From: Pseudophaeobacter arcticus DSM 23566
GTDB lineage: Bacteria > Pseudomonadota > Alphaproteobacteria > Rhodobacterales > Rhodobacteraceae
Direction of reading: 5' to 3'
Assembly: GCF_000473205.1 (NCBI RefSeq)
Contig: NZ_KI421507.1
Span: forward strand, 2,027,945 to 2,091,944
Length of the DNA stretch: 64,000 nucleotides
In this document: one piece after another, positions 63,212-64,000 of the stretch
Position numbering within the stretch: the stretch's first letter is position 1
How the letters are laid out: the number at the start of each line of letters is the position of its first letter
Made by a program: the position numbers and the translations under genes
Notes under the pieces: generated by a model
What the model was told of the DNA's origin: nothing
Database searches by the model: none
What the model saw: the letters and a program-made list of their open reading frames with translations, nothing else

Positions 63212-64000
63212 GTGATTCCCCAAAGATTTCAATTTGGTCCCTTTGCCACCTCCAAGCGCCCTCATGGTCTGGCCCGGCCTGATGCGCTGGCAGGACCTCG
63301 GGCTCTGGCGCGGCTGGTATTGCCGCTTGGCCTGGCAGCCCTTGTCTCGGCCTGCACGCTTCCGGCAGCGCAAAAGACGCCCAGCCGCGCCGCTTTGGCC
63401 AGCAGCAGCCTGCCTGCCGCCAAGGCCTTTTCCGCGCCGCGCCCGCTCCCCCCGCAGCGCTCCAACCGGGATATCGCCCGCGATTTTCTGGATCTTCACT
63501 TCCAGCTCGAAGGCGGCACCACTTTGCCGGTCTTCACCCGGTTTGAGCGCCCCATCCGCCTGCGGGTTGTCGGCAATCCCAGCGCCGGGTTTCAAAGAGA
63601 CCTCAACCAACTGTTGCACCGCTTCAAGCAAGAGGCCGGGATTGATATCCAGCGGGTAAACAGCGGCCCGGTTGAGATCACGGTTCAGGCTGTCTCCAGC
63701 CGCGCAATCCACCGCGCCCTCCCCAAAGCCGCCTGTTTTGTCGTGCCAAATGTTGATTCACTGGCCGAGCTGCGCCGCAAACGGCGCAGCCCCGACACCG
63801 ACTGGTCGCGCCTGCGCAGCCGTGAACGTCTGGCGGTTTTTGTGCCCAATGACATCAGCCCACAGGAATCCCGCGATTGCCTGCACGAGGAGCTGGCCCA
63901 GGCCATTGGTCCCCTCAATGATCTCTATCGCCTCTCGGATTCCGTCTTTAACGACGACAATGTTCACACCGTGCTTACCGGGTTTGACATGTTGGTGTTG
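63212..64000 (+). CDS. DUF2927 domain-containing lipoprotein (3' end outside window)
   Basis: 263 codons are visible and open to the window edge. The GTG at 63212 follows GGAG by 6 bases; an ATG at 63197 is the alternative. A long N-region leads to a hydrophobic stretch and lipobox LVSAC, so it is probably a lipoprotein. A Pro/Ser/Arg-rich linker follows, then the DUF2927 domain: RDIARDFLDLHFQLEGGTTL, FVPNDISPQESRDCLHEEL and LNDLYRLSDSVFNDDNVHTV. The family is common in Rhodobacterales and of unknown function, perhaps envelope-associated. Confidence 0.85.
   Translation, partial: MIPQRFQFGPFATSKRPHGLARPDALAGPRALARLVLPLGLAALVSACTLPAAQKTPSRAALASSSLPAAKAFSAPRPLPPQRSNRDIARDFLDLHFQLEGGTTLPVFTRFERPIRLRVVGNPSAGFQRDLNQLLHRFKQEAGIDIQRVNSGPVEITVQAVSSRAIHRALPKAACFVVPNVDSLAELRRKRRSPDTDWSRLRSRERLAVFVPNDISPQESRDCLHEELAQAIGPLNDLYRLSDSVFNDDNVHTVLTGFDMLVL

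Overview
This window comes from a marine Rhodobacterales chromosome, most likely the Roseobacter group (Phaeobacter/Leisingera/Ruegeria-like). The evidence is a moderately high GC content, dense gene packing with many ATGA/GTGA overlaps, and gene neighbourhoods typical of that order: lptF-lptG-lptD-surA-pdxA-rsmA, prfA-prmC-DUF4167, yceD-rpmF-plsX-fabH-ihfA-merR-tRNA-Pro, and argS-SPOR-nagZ-scpA-scpB. I saw no prophage, insertion sequence, CRISPR array or rRNA. Nearly everything is core chromosome. Genus-level placement is inference.

Layout. 1-2.7 kb: the end of an ABC-F ATPase, MarC and a membrane aspartic protease. 2.8-4.4 kb: a periplasmic-sensor/PilZ protein and an AT-rich gene-poor stretch. 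4.4-6.3 kb: holC-pepA. 6.6-14.2 kb: an LPS-export and outer-membrane biogenesis operon running into pdxA and rsmA. 14.3-18.1 kb: DUF4167, prmC-prfA, a secreted Cys-rich protein and DUF1499. 18.2-21.4 kb: two tandem ureohydrolases and an M20 amidohydrolase. 21.5-27.5 kb: mazG, nucleoside hydrolase, GNAT, a CMD-family protein, enolase, a DMT transporter and Fur. 27.9-36.6 kb: DEAD-box helicase, SelO, DUF985, anmK, tyrS, a FemAB/GNAT-like protein and an SDR. 36.7-40 kb: Uup-type ABC-F, an OlsB-like acyltransferase and bamE. 40-47.8 kb: the rpmF-plsX-fabH block, ihfA, merR, tRNA-Pro, dcd, MFS. 47.9-55.7 kb: scpBA, nagZ, SPOR, argS, YciI and dgt. 55.8-64 kb: an IscA/ErpA protein, the unusual repeat-peptide operon, xthA, an FAD monooxygenase, dksA, a MoxR ATPase and the start of a DUF2927 lipoprotein.

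How the genes work together. LptF/LptG form the inner-membrane permease and LptD the outer-membrane pore of LPS transport. SurA chaperones outer-membrane proteins such as LptD, and BamE elsewhere in the window belongs to the machinery that inserts them. RpmF, PlsX and FabH couple ribosome production to phospholipid and fatty-acid initiation. ScpA/ScpB act with SMC in chromosome organisation. NagZ and AnmK recycle peptidoglycan. RF1 (PrfA) is methylated by PrmC, encoded just downstream.

The most unusual item is a three-gene minus-strand operon at 56189-58788. A 103-residue protein carries four spaced copies of the octamer LFSSGSAP, the last cut to LFSSGS at the C-terminus. It is followed by an all-helical protein of unknown function with an ELTHxxFYLxDxG motif, whose stop overlaps the start of a DMT/EamA transporter that itself carries an 8-residue tandem repeat. 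The order repeat peptide, unknown enzyme-like protein, transporter resembles a peptide-natural-product or signalling cassette, but no function is proven. A second non-standard signal is a dispersed GC-rich palindromic intergenic element with conserved internal spacing, present near 29.4 kb and 60.0 kb.
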